From Papilionanthe hookeriana x Papilionanthe teres (lineage: Eukaryota; Streptophyta; Magnoliopsida; Asparagales; Orchidaceae): a stretch of DNA of 64,000 nt. The position numbers and the translations under genes are program-made. The notes beneath the pieces are model-generated. The model saw only the letters and a program-made list of their open reading frames with translations. It searched no databases and was not told where the DNA came from. The stretch is taken from positions 75,537,306 to 75,601,305 of the forward strand of contig CM040426.1 of assembly GCA_022702705.1 (NCBI GenBank), given 5' to 3'. Below are positions 11,523 through 23,879 of this stretch, in pieces. Positions within the stretch are counted from its first letter, which is position 1, and each line of letters opens with the position of its first letter.

Positions 11523-11754
11523 CCTATCACGGAAAAAATTTGCGTCCGGAGACCGGACGCAGTGCTGCGTCCGGATTTCCGGGTTATACGGAGGTTACAC
11601 AGAGAGTTTTATATATACAATCTCTGTGTAACCTCTGTGTAATCTCTCGAAAAATTTCGGGAGTACATGGAGGTTACATGCATGCGTGGCTGGCTTTTAC
11701 TGGATCCGGACGCAGCGCTGCATCCGGTCTCCAGATGCAAATTTTTTCGATAGG
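11523..11754. mobile_element. Foldback MITE with about 50-bp terminal inverted repeats
   Basis: The left end CCTATCACGGAAAAAATTTG continues through GGAGACCGGACGCAGTGCTG. Its mirror at the right reads CCTATCGAAAAAATTTGC and GGAGACCGGATGCAGCGCTG, so about 50 bp pair with few mismatches. Inside is a second inverted pair, GGTTACACAGAGA and TCTCTGTGTAACC. Total 232 bp, with no coding capacity. No clear target duplication. Confidence 0.75.
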
Positions 11755-12360
11755 CTCCTGTAAGACGATCTTCAAAAGTCATGACAAAGCTGGTTGCGAG
11801 TCTACCTCCAACAACAGCAGAATCAGCAGTGCTGATCTGTGTACGTAACGGCATAAAAAATATATTTGAGCAGAACTAAATATAAACTATGCTAATTAAG
11901 TAATTAGTATTAATCTGATAATTAATTAACTATTATTATCATTTAAAATATGCCTGTTTATGAGCTTTGCTTGTACAGCTGAAGCCAGTCCCCAATATCT
12001 TTGAAAAACATGACAATAATTTGACTTTCAGGTCTTCTCAGAGCTTCAAGCTAGGCCAGCAATACATATAATAAGGCAAATCGATAACAAATTAAGCACT
12101 TTATATTATAAAGTTCTTTTCAAATTCTAAATTTATGGGATAAATGCCTAAAAAAACAAACTGGATGCTTGATTTGTAAATATCAATATTGTTGGTTCTC
12201 TTTATATAATTATCCCTAAACTTCAATTATTCTATTTCTCCCGCCCACTACATGGAATCGGCAGAGGTCCCAACGACCGCCAATTCTTAGGTCACAACAG
12301 AGGAAATATTTTTATATCATGACTTCGCATGCATGTAGAGCTACATGCAGAAGCCTATGG

Positions 12361-12590
12361 GTGAAAAAAAAATATAGGATTCGGCCAGAATAACACATGG
12401 AATGTTCCCTCTTTGTTATTCATGTGTTATTGTGTGTTATTCAGGTGTTATTCTGCTCCTAGAATATTCCCGGTGTTATAATAACACAAAAACACATGAA
12501 TAATACATGAATAACACATAATAACACATGAATAACACATGCATAACATGAGGGGAATATTTTCTGTGTTATTCTATTTTTTTTTTCCGA
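12361..12590. mobile_element. Foldback MITE rich in AATAACAC/GTGTTATT
   Basis: The inner inverted repeat AGAATAACACATGGAATG (12387) pairs with the sequence ending at 12575 (AGAATAACACAGAAAATA read in reverse). The palindrome extends outwards into GTGAAAAAAAAATA and ATTTTTTTTTTCCGAC. The interior is filled with GTGTTATTC on the left and CACATGAATAACACAT on the right. It resembles the elements at 841-1045 and 26690-26910 in structure. Confidence 0.65.
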
Positions 12591-14155
12591 CATGCGTCAT
12601 GTGACGCGATATTACTGGACTCCACAGTAGCTATACGTGCAGAGTCCTGAAATAAAAATTTTCCCACAATTATTCGGATCCTCTACAGTTAGCCGATAAT
12701 TGCATTTTATATATTATTTTTAATATATATTTTTTAAATTATTATTATTATTTAAATATGATGCAATGGTGGGGGACAAAAAGCTACAAACACCGAAGCA
12801 ATCGTAGTACTGCTGTCCAGCTATTACTTTTTTTTTTTTTTAATTTTTGAGACTAAAACGATTCTATGTAAATACAGTTTTTCACATATACCCTTCTACA
12901 TAATTGCATGACGTTTCACAAAATAGGCTGAATAAATGGATGACCAAAGTTGGTAAGACTTGTTTAGTTAGGATGGGGACATATTATATACTAAATAATG
13001 CACCGCCAATGGGTGAACAGTACTGGAGATGTATATTGGAAGAAGCAATAGGGGGCATGCAATTTATGTAAATGACTCGGGAAGTAAAGGTACCCAAAAT
13101 GAATGATAAAGATCATGTGCTAGAAAATTTAGCGTCTTCGGCAGCTGTGATGATCGGGCATTGGTGGTCCGACGGCATGTTCAACGGTAGTTGAGCTTAA
13201 TAGCAGCGATCTGTCGGACGGTGATGGAGCTCGGGAATCCTCGGGAGCTTGGATCTTTCTTCATATTTCTTCTATAGGGTTAGGACCTATGTCCCCCTTT
13301 CTTAGATGGAGTGGGGATCTATTTATACGTTTTTGAAGTGTTATTCTTTGTAAATACCTTTTGAATTTGGACCACTCCAACTAGTGCAATCATTTTTATT
13401 GGATGACGTTTTATAAGCATTTATGTGGCTTAATATTGTCATAATAGAGTGATTTTGAGCTTTTTGGATTCAGATCAGCAAAAAGCTCTATTTGACTAAG
13501 CTTGACCCATTTGGAATTCGTTTGGTCATTTAATAGCTCATCCAAAGCCTTTAATTGTGCTAAAATAACTTGATCTGGGCTTTCATTAGACATAGATCAA
13601 ATCAGTTTTGGCTTCATCAGGCTCACCTTGTCAAAATGATTTCGAGATTTATGCTTGCTAAAAATATCTTTTTGAGGAAGTGTTTAATATAAATTTTATC
13701 GTGAATGATTGTAGAGAATTATATATCTAATATTTTTTGGAGATACATAAGATGATAACAGTACACCCTAATCTTTTTATGAAGAAAAGATAAAGATTCA
13801 GAACTAGAAATAGAATAATAAAATGCAAAAAAATTAAAATTAGAAAAATTAAAGAGTGCAAAAAGAGCAATCATAAATGTTAGTCCCACATTTTAAGAAA
13901 GTCTATAGGATAAGTTAACTAAAATCATATTGAGTCTATTCCGAGAGGTCATCTACTTCTCTTTTTCTTTCATCTTTTTATTTGTTTTAGAAATACTAAT
14001 AATAGAGGTTTGAACTGTTTACAAGTAAATATGAATAGTTATGTATTAGATATGTAAATGCCCCAAGAAATTTTAGCAATAAATGGGGAAGAATAGTCCA
14101 AGAGCTATGGATAATATTTTGTAAGAAATTATCATTTAATAAATTGCATGATTGA
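12591..14155. other. Intergenic DNA with a possible minus-strand promoter
   Basis: No supported gene. At 13320-13328 the minus strand reads TATAAATAG, followed downstream (minus) by GGACATAGGTCCTAACCC and a C-rich leader to about 13150. This looks like an LTR or gene promoter, but no coding region follows. The 60-residue minus frame at 13411-13593 matches nothing I know. Confidence 0.35.
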
Positions 14156-14169
14156 ATGATAATTTGTAA

Positions 14170-14173
14170 TGCG

Positions 14174-14259
<86 letters not shown>

Positions 14260-14400
14260 GAATAGCCGCAGGCTATTATATGAGCCTCCAGTCATCCTTA
14301 TGTGTCTAACCGCCCTCACTACCGACAAGTTATCGGAGGAGAATTTGAACCCGTGACCTGAGGTGTTTATGCAGAGCTGTTCTACTTACAAGTTACGGTT
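14170..14400 (-). repeat. SINE-like sequence with a (TA)n tail
   Basis: On the minus strand a pol III B-box-like word GGGTTCAAATTC lies at about 14340-14351, preceded some 45 nt upstream by GTAACTTGTAAGTAG, a weak A-box candidate. The minus-strand 3' side ends in (TA)n at 14181-14252. A tRNA-derived SINE is plausible; no target duplication was established. Confidence 0.35.
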
Positions 14401-14443
14401 GGTGACACACATACATATAAATAAATAAATAAATAAATAAATA

Positions 14444-14576
14444 AACATACTATCATTTTATTCATGCATAAAAATATGTATCATATTTTAGAATTTAAAA
14501 TAATAATATTTTTTATGTGATATGAAAACTTTGCTATTAATGTAAAAAATATATATATATTAGATGATAGTATGTT
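14444..14576. mobile_element. Candidate short MITE, 13-bp inverted repeats
   Basis: 133 bp bounded by perfect inverted repeats AACATACTATCAT (14444-14456) and ATGATAGTATGTT (14564-14576), with an AT-rich interior. No convincing target duplication, so the class is not assigned. Confidence 0.4.
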
Positions 14577-15059
14577 AATTAAATAGGAATTACGTAAATG
14601 CCCCTACATAATACCACCCATGATGATGATATCAATCTATTTTAAGTGAACATTAAAATACTTTATTTATAATTAGCATATCATATGTTTAGCTAAAGTA
14701 CCTTTAATATTTTATATAGTGCCGGACATCATGAGTCGTTGGTCATTAATTTGGTAAACTAAGAATACGTAGCAGAATTAATTAGCTGTCTTGACGTCAA
14801 TTTTAATATTAATTTATCTAGACAGTGCAGCATTAATTAGTGTTAGCTCCATCATAGCTCCTGTATCTGACTACCAAATTCATGCCGCATGTATCGGAAC
14901 TGCTATTGAAATGAAGAGCGAGGTGACAACTTTTAATACTAATTTATGTATTATATTATATTTTTCAGTTTTATTTCATATTAAATCATAATAATTAAAA
15001 AAACATTATTTTATCTTACTTTTTAAGTTTAACCTCAAAGATTATATCATCAATAAATT
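14577..15059. other. Intergenic DNA, no gene seen
   Basis: AT-rich. A 66-residue open frame (14791-14991) has no recognised similarity and is not called. Confidence 0.4.
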
Positions 15060-15840
15060 TGTTGAATCATTATCTATCAGTAAATTACCTTAAAGGCTAA
15101 AGCATAAGATAAGAGAGAGAGAGACAGAGAGAAATACGTAGTAATTAATAGTAATCAGTCTTATCAATTAGTCATTTCTCATAAAATGACCCCCTTGGTT
15201 ATAGAGGAGGAGGTATAATATGTGAAGTTATATGTTTGCCTCTACTTTAAAGGGGCATTACGTGATATTTAAGTTATTTTACTTATATGAGCATGTAATT
15301 CAGCTACACTTTGGCTCGATCAGTTAACCTTGTTAGGTTTCAATTCGCTAATGCTTGCTTAGTTGGCTATGCCGAGTTGGCGTAGCCGGTTGGTTGATCA
15401 TATATGACTTTGGGTCGCAGGAATGCTTTAGTTGGCCAGATGTTGTCGATCAACTAGCTAGCTTGACTATCCCTGGATGAGGAGCTCCTCGGGATAGAAT
15501 GAGATTGGCTATTGAGCAGGTGATGAATCACCATAACTTGATAGATAACTCATTCATTAATCAGGGGGTTGCTCAGGAAGTTTGTGGGCTATGTTATTAC
15601 CAATTCTTGGCCAATGATGAGGAATCTCAAGGGAGTCCATGAGGCTGCTAAGGATACTAAAATATTTCCCCAAGTCGAGTCGCAATGATAGGCAAGTGGA
15701 TGCCTTTGCCCGGCTCGATTATCTTTAGTCATTGCTTCGAGTGGTCTACACTCGGTGGACCTCCAACCCTGGTTCGGGGGAGGGGGTGGGGTGGGGTGGT
15801 TGTATCTGGTTAAATAAGTGGGTTTTTTGTCAGTGTACCA
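15060..15840 (-). mobile_element. Degenerate LTR, family B, minus strand
   Basis: It starts TGTTGAATCATTATC, like the family B LTR at 38277 (TGTTGAATCCTTATTC). GAGAGAGAGAGACAGAGAG and TTAAAGGGGCATTACG follow in the same order as in the copies at 36203 and 38277, and a region of GTTGG-rich words comes after. The right border is a guess near TCAGTGTACCA. Family B appears to belong to Tat-type Ty3-gypsy elements (see 23100-25000). Confidence 0.45.
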
Positions 15841-17899
15841 TCCTTTGTTGCACTTCATTTCTTCTGTTTCACTAGATCTCATTGGGATTCATAATGAAAC
15901 ATTCCTGATATACAAAATCATTATTCATTTATATAATAGATAAAAAATATTTAGACAACTTTTGTTGAAAGTGGTCAATGGATGACTAAATTGAATTTGT
16001 AGTCATCCATTAACTTTAAAAGGAGAAAACTTAGCCTTCAAGACTAAGGTGAATTGTAATTACATTCAGTGTTAGATGAAGGGAAGGGAACGAAGGGAAG
16101 GGAAGAGAGATAACACACAATATGTTACTTTTCTATCATACAAATGAATAATAATTTTCTATAGTTTAACCAACTAAGTAACATTCTTGAATTGAAAAGT
16201 ACTCCTTTGAAGTACTTAGAGAAAACTTATAGTCGAGAGTACATGTAAGTGTGGAAGGCCTCATGTTAATAACAATGAGCATAGTTCGTTGGTGAGCCAA
16301 GAGATGATTAAGAATTATGTGGCATCAAATGGACAGTTTTTTGATAAACTATAGATGAGGGCATCATGAAAATTATAATATAACTATAAAGAGGTATGCT
16401 AGCATCAATTTTTAATGTCACAAGGGTAAGGTGTCCATCCACACGACTTGAGATATTTTACGGTTCTTCCGTAGAATCCCGTAGCTTAAGACATCCATCT
16501 AGGACGCTCTAGCATTTGTTTGGGGCACAGAGCTAGGGTTGGCAGTGATTTAGTCTTATACGGGAGAAACCACCATCAAAGGGGCTTATTCAGAACACGA
16601 GACATATTCGGTGACCATTCCATTTTTAGAAGTCACCGTACGTTCTATGGAGCCCCCCATGGCCATGGGAAGTCATGGATTCATCCTATTCGTGTTGTTG
16701 CAAAGTTAGGGTTTGGGATGCCCTACCTGCGCCATGGCATAAGGAGACCATTGACGAAGATTTCCCCAATTAATTTCCAATCAAATACTCAATTTTAAAG
16801 TAATGTGACTACATTTCACACATATGGGGTCTTCCACAGCTTACGGTTTGAGAAAATCCTTTGTCGAACACTCCCAATGTAAATCCAGGTTTAGGGGCTG
16901 AACCGGTGCCAACGCCAGGCGCCTAGGTATCCAGAATGCCTTCTTGAAAATTTAAAACCAATCACTTGGTAGTTTTGCGCCAGTTTTAAGCACCTATGCT
17001 CCTAAAGTAGCCAACAATAGCCATTTTTCTGAGCCCCCAGATAGGAGGTGCCACTTGGGTGGCACATAGGCACTAAACTTGGCACCTAGACGCCAGGGGC
17101 CTGGCGCCATGGGGAAGACTGGGCACATAGGCATCAGTTCATTTTTAAATCACAAAAAATCTTATTTTTGTCGCCAATTTGACCATGACACACCTAATTA
17201 GTATCTGAAATTGCAGGTATTACCTTAAGCATTGGAGAATTTACTTGGGGATAGGGAGCAGTGAGCCATCATGCTACTTTTGGAAGCTTTTAGGTACCAT
17301 AATTAGCCATTTTTGGCTTAATCAAGGAAGCATTTTTGGGTTTTGCATGGTGTGAGCTGGTTTAAGTTCTTCTCCCCCTCTTTTTAGAGACGACTCCGCT
17401 CATTCTCAGCATTGAGCTTCCTGTAAGAGTTGAGAACTCTTCTTCTCCCTTGGGTCATCTTCTTCTCTTGAAGCTTGGAGATTGGAGTTAGGGTTTCCTC
17501 TTAGGAGCTAAGGAAAACTCTTGAAGGAGAGCCATTTGGATAGCATGAGAGTGTTAGAGGAAGAACACCATCTTCTTCCTTAAGAAGCTAGATTCTCTTG
17601 GATTTTAGAGCTTGTAGAAAGGGAGTTAAGGAAGGCTCTTCATCTTCCTCAAGGAGAGAGAGCTTGGGAGTTAGTCATCTTCCAACTTCCTCTTGATTTT
17701 TGGAGTACTTCTTCTTCTCCGAAGACCTCATGCTTCTATGACGAACTTTCCGGGGGGGTACAGCTAGGAATGCTTCATCTTAGCTTGGGGGAAGGAAACT
17801 CTAGCGAGCTCATAGTCTCTCCTATGGAAGGAGGATTTCATAGCCAAACTCTGGAGAGCTCCGACGATCTCTCCGGCAAGGAGAGCTCTTTATTTCTTT
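15841..17899. other. Noncoding DNA, probably old retroelement sequence
   Basis: No coding region was recognised. 16900-17150 is richer in G+C with repeated GGCGCCTAGG/GGCACCTAGACGCC words. 17360-17960 is a CTT/GAAG-rich stretch leading into the family C noncoding block. Open frames at 16520 and 17770 have no known similarity. Confidence 0.35.
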
Positions 17900-19700
17900 G
17901 GGGAACGACTTACATGAGCTTTTCTCTTATCGTGAAGAACGCTTCCTCCTATTTGAAGAAACATGTCTAAAACCTTCGTGGTGGTGAGATCCTTAAAACT
18001 TTCTCGTTTTCTTTCATAGTCGGCCCTAGGATTAGTTTTTGGCTAGGCATTATGGGTTCGTTTGCCCACACGAGGAGAGTTGGCCTACCGACACCAGTCG
18101 ACACTGCCACACGCCCTTGGATTGGCTGTTGATTTTATAGAGGAAGCCCTATGTTAGGAATCTTTTGTTGGACACATTCCTAGAGAATCTGAGAGTTTTC
18201 CTTGTGAACCCTTGATATATGCCAAAGAGGGTCAGAATCCAAATTTTCTTACGGATTTAGCGATTTCAACTTTCCTTGGTGGGTATGAAATAGTTCAATC
18301 TTAAAGAATAAGAAAAACTTTGTAGCTAGCCCATTCTACAAGATCGTGGAAATTTTGTAGGATGGAAAAAAAAGCTTTGTTGTTAGTATGCTATACGAAC
18401 GGTGAATGACTTCTCCTACGAGAAATCAGAGGGAAAATTTTTCCACATTACATCGCCAAGCCAAAGGTGGCTATGTCGCGGATCCAAGCACTTCAGCCCT
18501 AGGTACCTAGGTGAGGTTCTTAGGATGTGTTCAATGTGTCGTCGAGCATTTTTTTTAGGTTGTATTGCATAGGTATGTTCATTTGTTGCATTTTGCATGT
18601 GGATCATGTCGTATAGTGTTTGCGCAATTGCTCGAGCACTTTGATTAGATCGGCTGCTCCGACCCAATCGACTGTTCTTTTGGGTTTAATCGACCGCACT
18701 GGTTCGATCAGTCATTACACGGTCGATTCATTTTCTAGGCTCGATTGGCCAACCCAAACATTCACTTGATCTTTTGGGTTTGATCGACTGTGCAGGTTCG
18801 TTCACCTGCTTTGGGTTCGATTGGCCGTTTCGGCCCGATTGACTCATTTTATAAGCTTGATCGGACACCTCAGTCCGTTTTCCCGATCCTTCGAGTTTGA
18901 TCGACCACAACAATTCAATCATCCGCACTGGTTCGATCGCCCGCTTTAGGTTCGATCAGCCATTACACGGTCGATTCATTTTCTAGGCTCGATCGGCCAA
19001 CTCGAACATTCACTTGATCTTTTGGGTTTGATCGACTGCACAGGTTCGTTCACCTGCTTTGGGTTCGATTGGCCGTTTCGGCCCGATTGACTCATTTTAT
19101 AAGCTTGATCGAACGACTCGACCTGTTTTCCCGATCTTTTGAGTTTGATCAACCGCAACAGTTCGATCATCCGCTCTGGGTCCGATCGGCCATCCCGGCT
19201 CGATCGACTCATTTTTTGGGCTCAATTGGCCGCCCGGGCATGTTCACCCTATCTTTTGGGTTTGATCGACCACATCAGTTCGATAATCCTCTTTATGTCT
19301 GATCAACTATCACGACCCGATTGACTGTTTTTTCCGGGCTTTATCAGCCACTCTGGCCCGATCTCTCGATCCTTTGGTTTTGATCGACCGCTGCGTGTCG
19401 ATCACCCTTTTTGGGTACGATCGGCCGCCCAGGTCCAACCACCCGATTTTTTGGATGCAATCGACCATCCCAAATCAATCACCCACTCTTATTGGCCCAA
19501 TCGATTATCCCATATTGATCAACTCACCTTTTCAGTTTGATCGCCCGCCAGAGCCCGGTCAATCGATCACTTGCAAGTTTGTACGCTCTCTTGCATGTTG
19601 CAAGTTTTCTTCGCATGCTTGCATGCTCTCTTACATGTTGCAAGTTGTCAGCCTCCATTAGTCAACCACAACCACTCAACCAAATTTCCCATAAGATCAA
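17900..19700. mobile_element. Retroelement noncoding block, family C (minisatellite-bearing)
   Basis: This runs parallel to 51840-53150. Both have a stretch with TGAAATAGTTCAATCTTAAA / TTGAAACCACTTTGACTTTA, then a TTAGGATG...TGTATTGCAT zone, then a GATCGACC-rich minisatellite, then a GCATG/TTGCATGTTGCAAG-rich zone. Shared order without coding capacity suggests LTR or untranslated parts of one retroelement family. The class is not proven. Confidence 0.45.
18640..19560. repeat. GATCGACC-rich minisatellite with higher-order duplication
   Basis: Degenerate units of roughly 25-35 bp with the core TTCGATCGGCC / TTTGATCGACCGC. On top of this, 18713-18960 (248 bp) is duplicated at 18961-19190 (about 230 bp). 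Both copies start CATTACACGGTCGATTCATT and carry the same internal order (TTTTGGGTTTGATCGACTG, then ATTTTATAAGCTTGATCG). The second copy lacks about 20 bp near its end. Open frames across it translate the repeat and are not genes. Confidence 0.75.
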
Positions 19701-20725
19701 CTTCACTGGGCATATGAATTAACTTTGAGGACAAACTCTCTCAAGGGCACTATAAGGGCCCCGCCAACTCTATTCATAGTCAAATAAGCTGGCACTTCAC
19801 TAAAAGAGAAACCCCATATGAGACATATTGAGTGATTACTGAGAGATGAAGTTATCGAAATATCAAGTACTCATATATGTCTTCCTCACAAGTTAGAAAA
19901 CAAGATAAAAGTGATTGATGAAAAATCTTTTGGGATTCATGTATAATAAATACATTACTTATAATGTTAAGATAACCCCTCCATAAATAAAGGAGATCAA
20001 TGTAATATAGCCGGATTTTGAGATTCATGGGGAGGTTTAAATCCATAAATTAATCACAATCCAACAATTATACTAATTAATTAACGGATTGGATAACCAC
20101 TTGGGTAGGTGCGTGAGCTCTAAGAACCCCAAAATCTTGCCTATGGAGGGCACAACAAAGTAATATAGAAAAATACCTTTCCCTTATATCTCATGATGGA
20201 TCTCAAAATTATTATATTTCATATGGGGGTTAGTCTTTATCTATATATCTACAATAAAGATAATCAATGAATACTTTTCAATTAAATAATTTTTATAATC
20301 TAGAATGGCTATCAATGCAGTGTTTTATTCTCATTCACTTGAAATATGAACTAAGAAATTTGAGAAATTCTTTCTATTGTGGTCGATCTCTAATATTTAT
20401 GTGATGATTAAATGATCAAGTCATAGGCAATAATGCCAAAAGTTTATGAATTTAAATGATATAAAAAGGTACTCAAAAGTATGATGGAAGCATTAAGCAA
20501 ATTATTTGATTAATCAAACAAAATTTTCAACAGATTTGTAATTAAAAAGGCGGCTAGTTTTATCATTATATTCGAAGCTATGAATCTAAATTTAGTTGAG
20601 GCCAAACGAGCCAATGAAAGTGAGTAGGAGAAAGTAGGCCTCACCCATTCTACTTTTTCTATCCTCTCTCACAACTATAAGAAGATCATGCACGATAACA
20701 GTCATTGAGTGGGGGAAGGGTGTTA
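19701..20725. other. Intergenic DNA, no gene seen
   Basis: AT-rich, with no recognised coding region or repeat. Confidence 0.4.
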
Positions 20726-20899
20726 GGATCTGTTTGGGACAGCTGTGGAGCTGTTGTTCAAAATGTTGCGATAGCTATTATAATATATATATTTTTTATT
20801 TTAAAAAGTCATACTGCAGCTTTCTTGCAACTACTGCAGGTAGCCAGATATGATAGAATACACAACTTTCAGCTGCAGCTTTTTGAGAACAAACAAAAC
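20726..20899. mobile_element. Degenerate Harbinger-like MITE
   Basis: The left end GGATCTGTTTGGGACAGC and the right end (read in reverse AGTTTTGTTTGTTCTC...AAGCTGCAGC) are a weak version of the GTTTGGGGCAGC termini seen at 43888-44141. It is flanked by TTA at 20723-20725 and TAA just after. The mismatched ends suggest an old copy. Confidence 0.45.
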
Positions 20900-21900
20900 T
20901 AATAAGAAAAATTGTGGTGCGACAATGCATCGCCCATCCTGTCTTTGATGCGAGCCTCCATGCTCCAATGTCCCATCATTAAATTTAGTTAATTTGCGTG
21001 CGTTTGTTCAAGAAATACTAGGCTTCTCAATGCTTTTTTGATATTAGAGAATAATTGGCTTTGAAAGTCATTTGTATTTATAGATAGTTCCCAAAAAGTC
21101 ACATTTTAGCTACAAAATTGGTTATACATCATCTCCAAATTCAAGTGGCTTTAAATCTAGCTCAAATATTTTTTATTAAAATTAAGAGTAACTTTTATCT
21201 ACTTAGGAGATATAAGCTATCGATCATAATAGATTGCTCATAAATATTGAACAAATTAAAATCTAACATATTCTTCTGTAATTTACTTAGCACAGTAGTC
21301 GAGTGCTTCATCTTCAACGATAAAATTTTGAGTTCAGAATTTGCACACATACGTGTTATCCATGAATTTAAGAGAAAATATACCTAAATTATTCTCTATT
21401 ATGCTCTAGATAATTATAAACATAAAGCTTAAATTCTGAATTTAATCTTTCATTAACCATTAAACTTGACAAACCTTTAAAACAAGTATAGATTATAAGG
21501 ATACCTATTATTTAATAATGTTTATCTAATGTTGTGCAACAAATTTTGAATTTTAAATAGTTGATTGGATTGCAACAGATGACTATGTGGATAGATCAAT
21601 AGTATATTTGTTCAACTAATAGGTTAGGATACATAGATGTTAGTTGATAGTTGATAGTTGATAGTTGAAGGATATTAAGACACATCCATCACTAAAAGTC
21701 TAGTAGCAGGTACACTAAGCTCATCTATCTTATATAAAACTTTCATTATTATCATTATTGAATATTGTTTTTTTATGCTATGTGATTAAGTTTAAGAAAT
21801 AAAAATGAATGAAATAGGTAAAATCAATAATTATATATTCCTCTTGCTTTCCTTCAAGCCAAACAAAGTATACATAATGATGCATGTATTGAGAGGGGGG
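20900..21900. other. Intergenic DNA with a short tandem repeat
   Basis: No gene recognised. TTGATAG is repeated four times at about 21640-21670. Confidence 0.5.
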
Positions 21901-22239
21901 TGTTAAGAAATTTAGGGCAAAGAAACACAAGAATCAACACAAATCCAGAAGAACATTGAGATTTAACGAGGTTCGGCAAAGATGCCTACGTCCTCGGGAG
22001 CAGAGCGGCGGTTTTCCTTTTCACTATTCAGAAAAGAGTACAGAATACAATGCATGCCCCTTAGAGTTACAATAGAGCTCTATTTATAACCTCAAAGTGC
22101 AATATGTAATTACAAAATTATCCCTGTACTAAACCGCGGGGCATTGCCCCCGCACACCCAACTCACATAATAAACTCCCCCGATTCGCTCGTTTCGCTCC
22201 AACATCAGTTCCTTATTAGGTATATGAGCCATACCTAAT
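21901..22239 (-). mobile_element. Solo LTR, family A, minus strand
   Basis: About 339 bp, inverted relative to the copy at 9506-9801. It starts TGTTAAGAAATTTAGGGC and ends GAGCCATACCTAAT. On the minus strand it has a TATAAATA box (22081-22088) and the shared words GCTCTGCTCCCGAGGAC and GCATCTTTGCCGAACCTCG. GGGGG flanks both sides (21896-21900, 22240-22244), a likely 5-bp target duplication, although the expected terminal CA is mutated. No internal region, hence a solo LTR. Confidence 0.75.
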
Positions 22240-23099
22240 GGGGGCTCTAATCTTATCGATAATTATTGATTAGGCCCTTTCAGTGCTAAAAAATTAGTGA
22301 TTAATTAAATTCCTATAAATTAATATTTATATTTACATATATGTCACTTACTTCTTATGTATTTACATATCTAACCCCTAAACTTTTAATTTTTACATGC
22401 ATACCTCCTTACCTATACTTGTAAAGGTGTATTATACTATTTAAAAGTTAAATTGTTGGTATTTATGATGTGATGAGAATGATTCGTGTGGTTTAATTGT
22501 AAAAAGTAAAATTTAATTGTCAGATATGTAAAATTGGGTGGTAATTCTATATAATTTTGTTAACAGTTTAGACCAATTTGATGGACTGAGCATATTATTT
22601 GATCATATAATATTTAGATTAATTTGAACAGTAATATGTAATAGGTATGGTTCACTCAATAGATTAGATTTGATTTTATTTGAGGGTATAGTGTTGCTGT
22701 CTAACTTTAATTCAAAGTTTTGACAATGGACTGAATAATTGAATTGATTTGACTATTGGTTCATGAATTGATTGGAAATTTAATTCAACATATTGACAAT
22801 GGACTGAATCACAATAAAAGTAAGCCAAGAAGCTTCACTTTTTATTAGAGGTAAATGACTTTTTTATATTGCTTCAATCCAATATTATGTTTTAATAAAG
22901 CTCCATATGAGAGCCAAAATACATATTATTAAGTATCTTTATGGTGAATAGGAGAACAATATGAAAGCTTCATTTTTAATAGCATAATTAAAAGCAATCT
23001 TTTTTAATTAAGAAGTACTTGGATTATGATGTAATGAAAGTTTCTTTCTTTGTAAAGGAAGGTAGAGATAGGAAGGACACTCTTATTTAATATTTTATT
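22240..23099. other. Intergenic DNA with a small duplication
   Basis: No gene recognised. TTTAATTCAA...TTGACAATGGACTGAAT occurs at 22706-22738 and again at 22779-22811, a local duplication of about 33 bp with a 73-bp spacing. Confidence 0.45.
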
Positions 23100-23368
23100 A
23101 ATTTTCTCTCTTGTACATAAAATGAGGGGAAGAAAAGACGGAGGATTCCCGCTAACATCTTATATCTCAGGGAACCTCGGAGGGGGTGGGGGCTTTCCAG
23201 GCTCACCAAAGATAATAATTCAATACATTTTATAAGGATTCCTTCTTAGGACTCACATTTCTCTCTCTCTCTCTCTCTCTCTTATTTCCTCTCAGGGAAA
23301 CAAGATCTTTACCGAGTTGTATGCACTCATGAATAATACGAGACCTTGTGTCTGAAAAGGATTCAACA
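23100..23368 (+). mobile_element. 3' part of a family B 5' LTR, plus strand
   Basis: It contains a (CT)n run at about 23260-23282 and ends AAAGGATTCAACA at 23368. The following leader TTTTGAAGGTGCGGTGAGTG matches TTCTAAAAGGAGCGGTGAGTG next to the LTR at 38277 (read on the minus strand). The shared LTR-end-plus-leader marks this as the 5' LTR border of the gypsy remnant that follows at 23.9-25.0 kb. The start of the LTR is not resolved. Confidence 0.5.
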
Positions 23369-23879
23369 TTTTGAAGGTGCGGTGAGTGTGAAGTTCATAC
23401 ACAACTTGCAAGAAGATCCTATTCATCTAGAACAGGATCAAAGAGAATGATGAATTGCAATAGAGAATTTATGCTTCAATAGATTATTTAGCTAAATAAG
23501 CAGATGCATAAGGCTATACAAAAAGTAAGGGGATCGTCCAAATCTCGTACTCGACCTAGATCATGGATATGCACTGAATCATTAAAATCGGTGTCTAGTG
23601 GGCAAAATCTATTGAGGATAGATCTATTTGGGGTAGATCCACCGAGGTTAGAGCTGCTGAGACGAGATCCACCAGAGCAAGTACCAACTGTGCTGAAATG
23701 AGAAGAAATTTTTGTCCAATCTTCGAACAATGCAGGTTCTGTGTAGATGATCTTGATCGTTCAAGATAAGAAGGGTATGTTGTGGCCTCAACCAGAGATG
23801 GAAGAAGAATAAGAAAAATACCCTCTCACAACCGCTCAAACAACGATGCCAGGAGAGGAAGTAAAGATTAGAGGAGAAC

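Noticed and set aside
12331..12352. Short palindrome TGCATGTAGAGCTACATGCA
   Set aside because: Isolated 20-bp palindrome without partner features; could be chance or a MITE remnant.
18416..19722. Several open frames with repeated GRNGQSNPKQVNEP-like or DRPHQFD-like words
   Set aside because: They follow the GATCG minisatellite and its block duplication on both strands; no codon-level conservation is evident.
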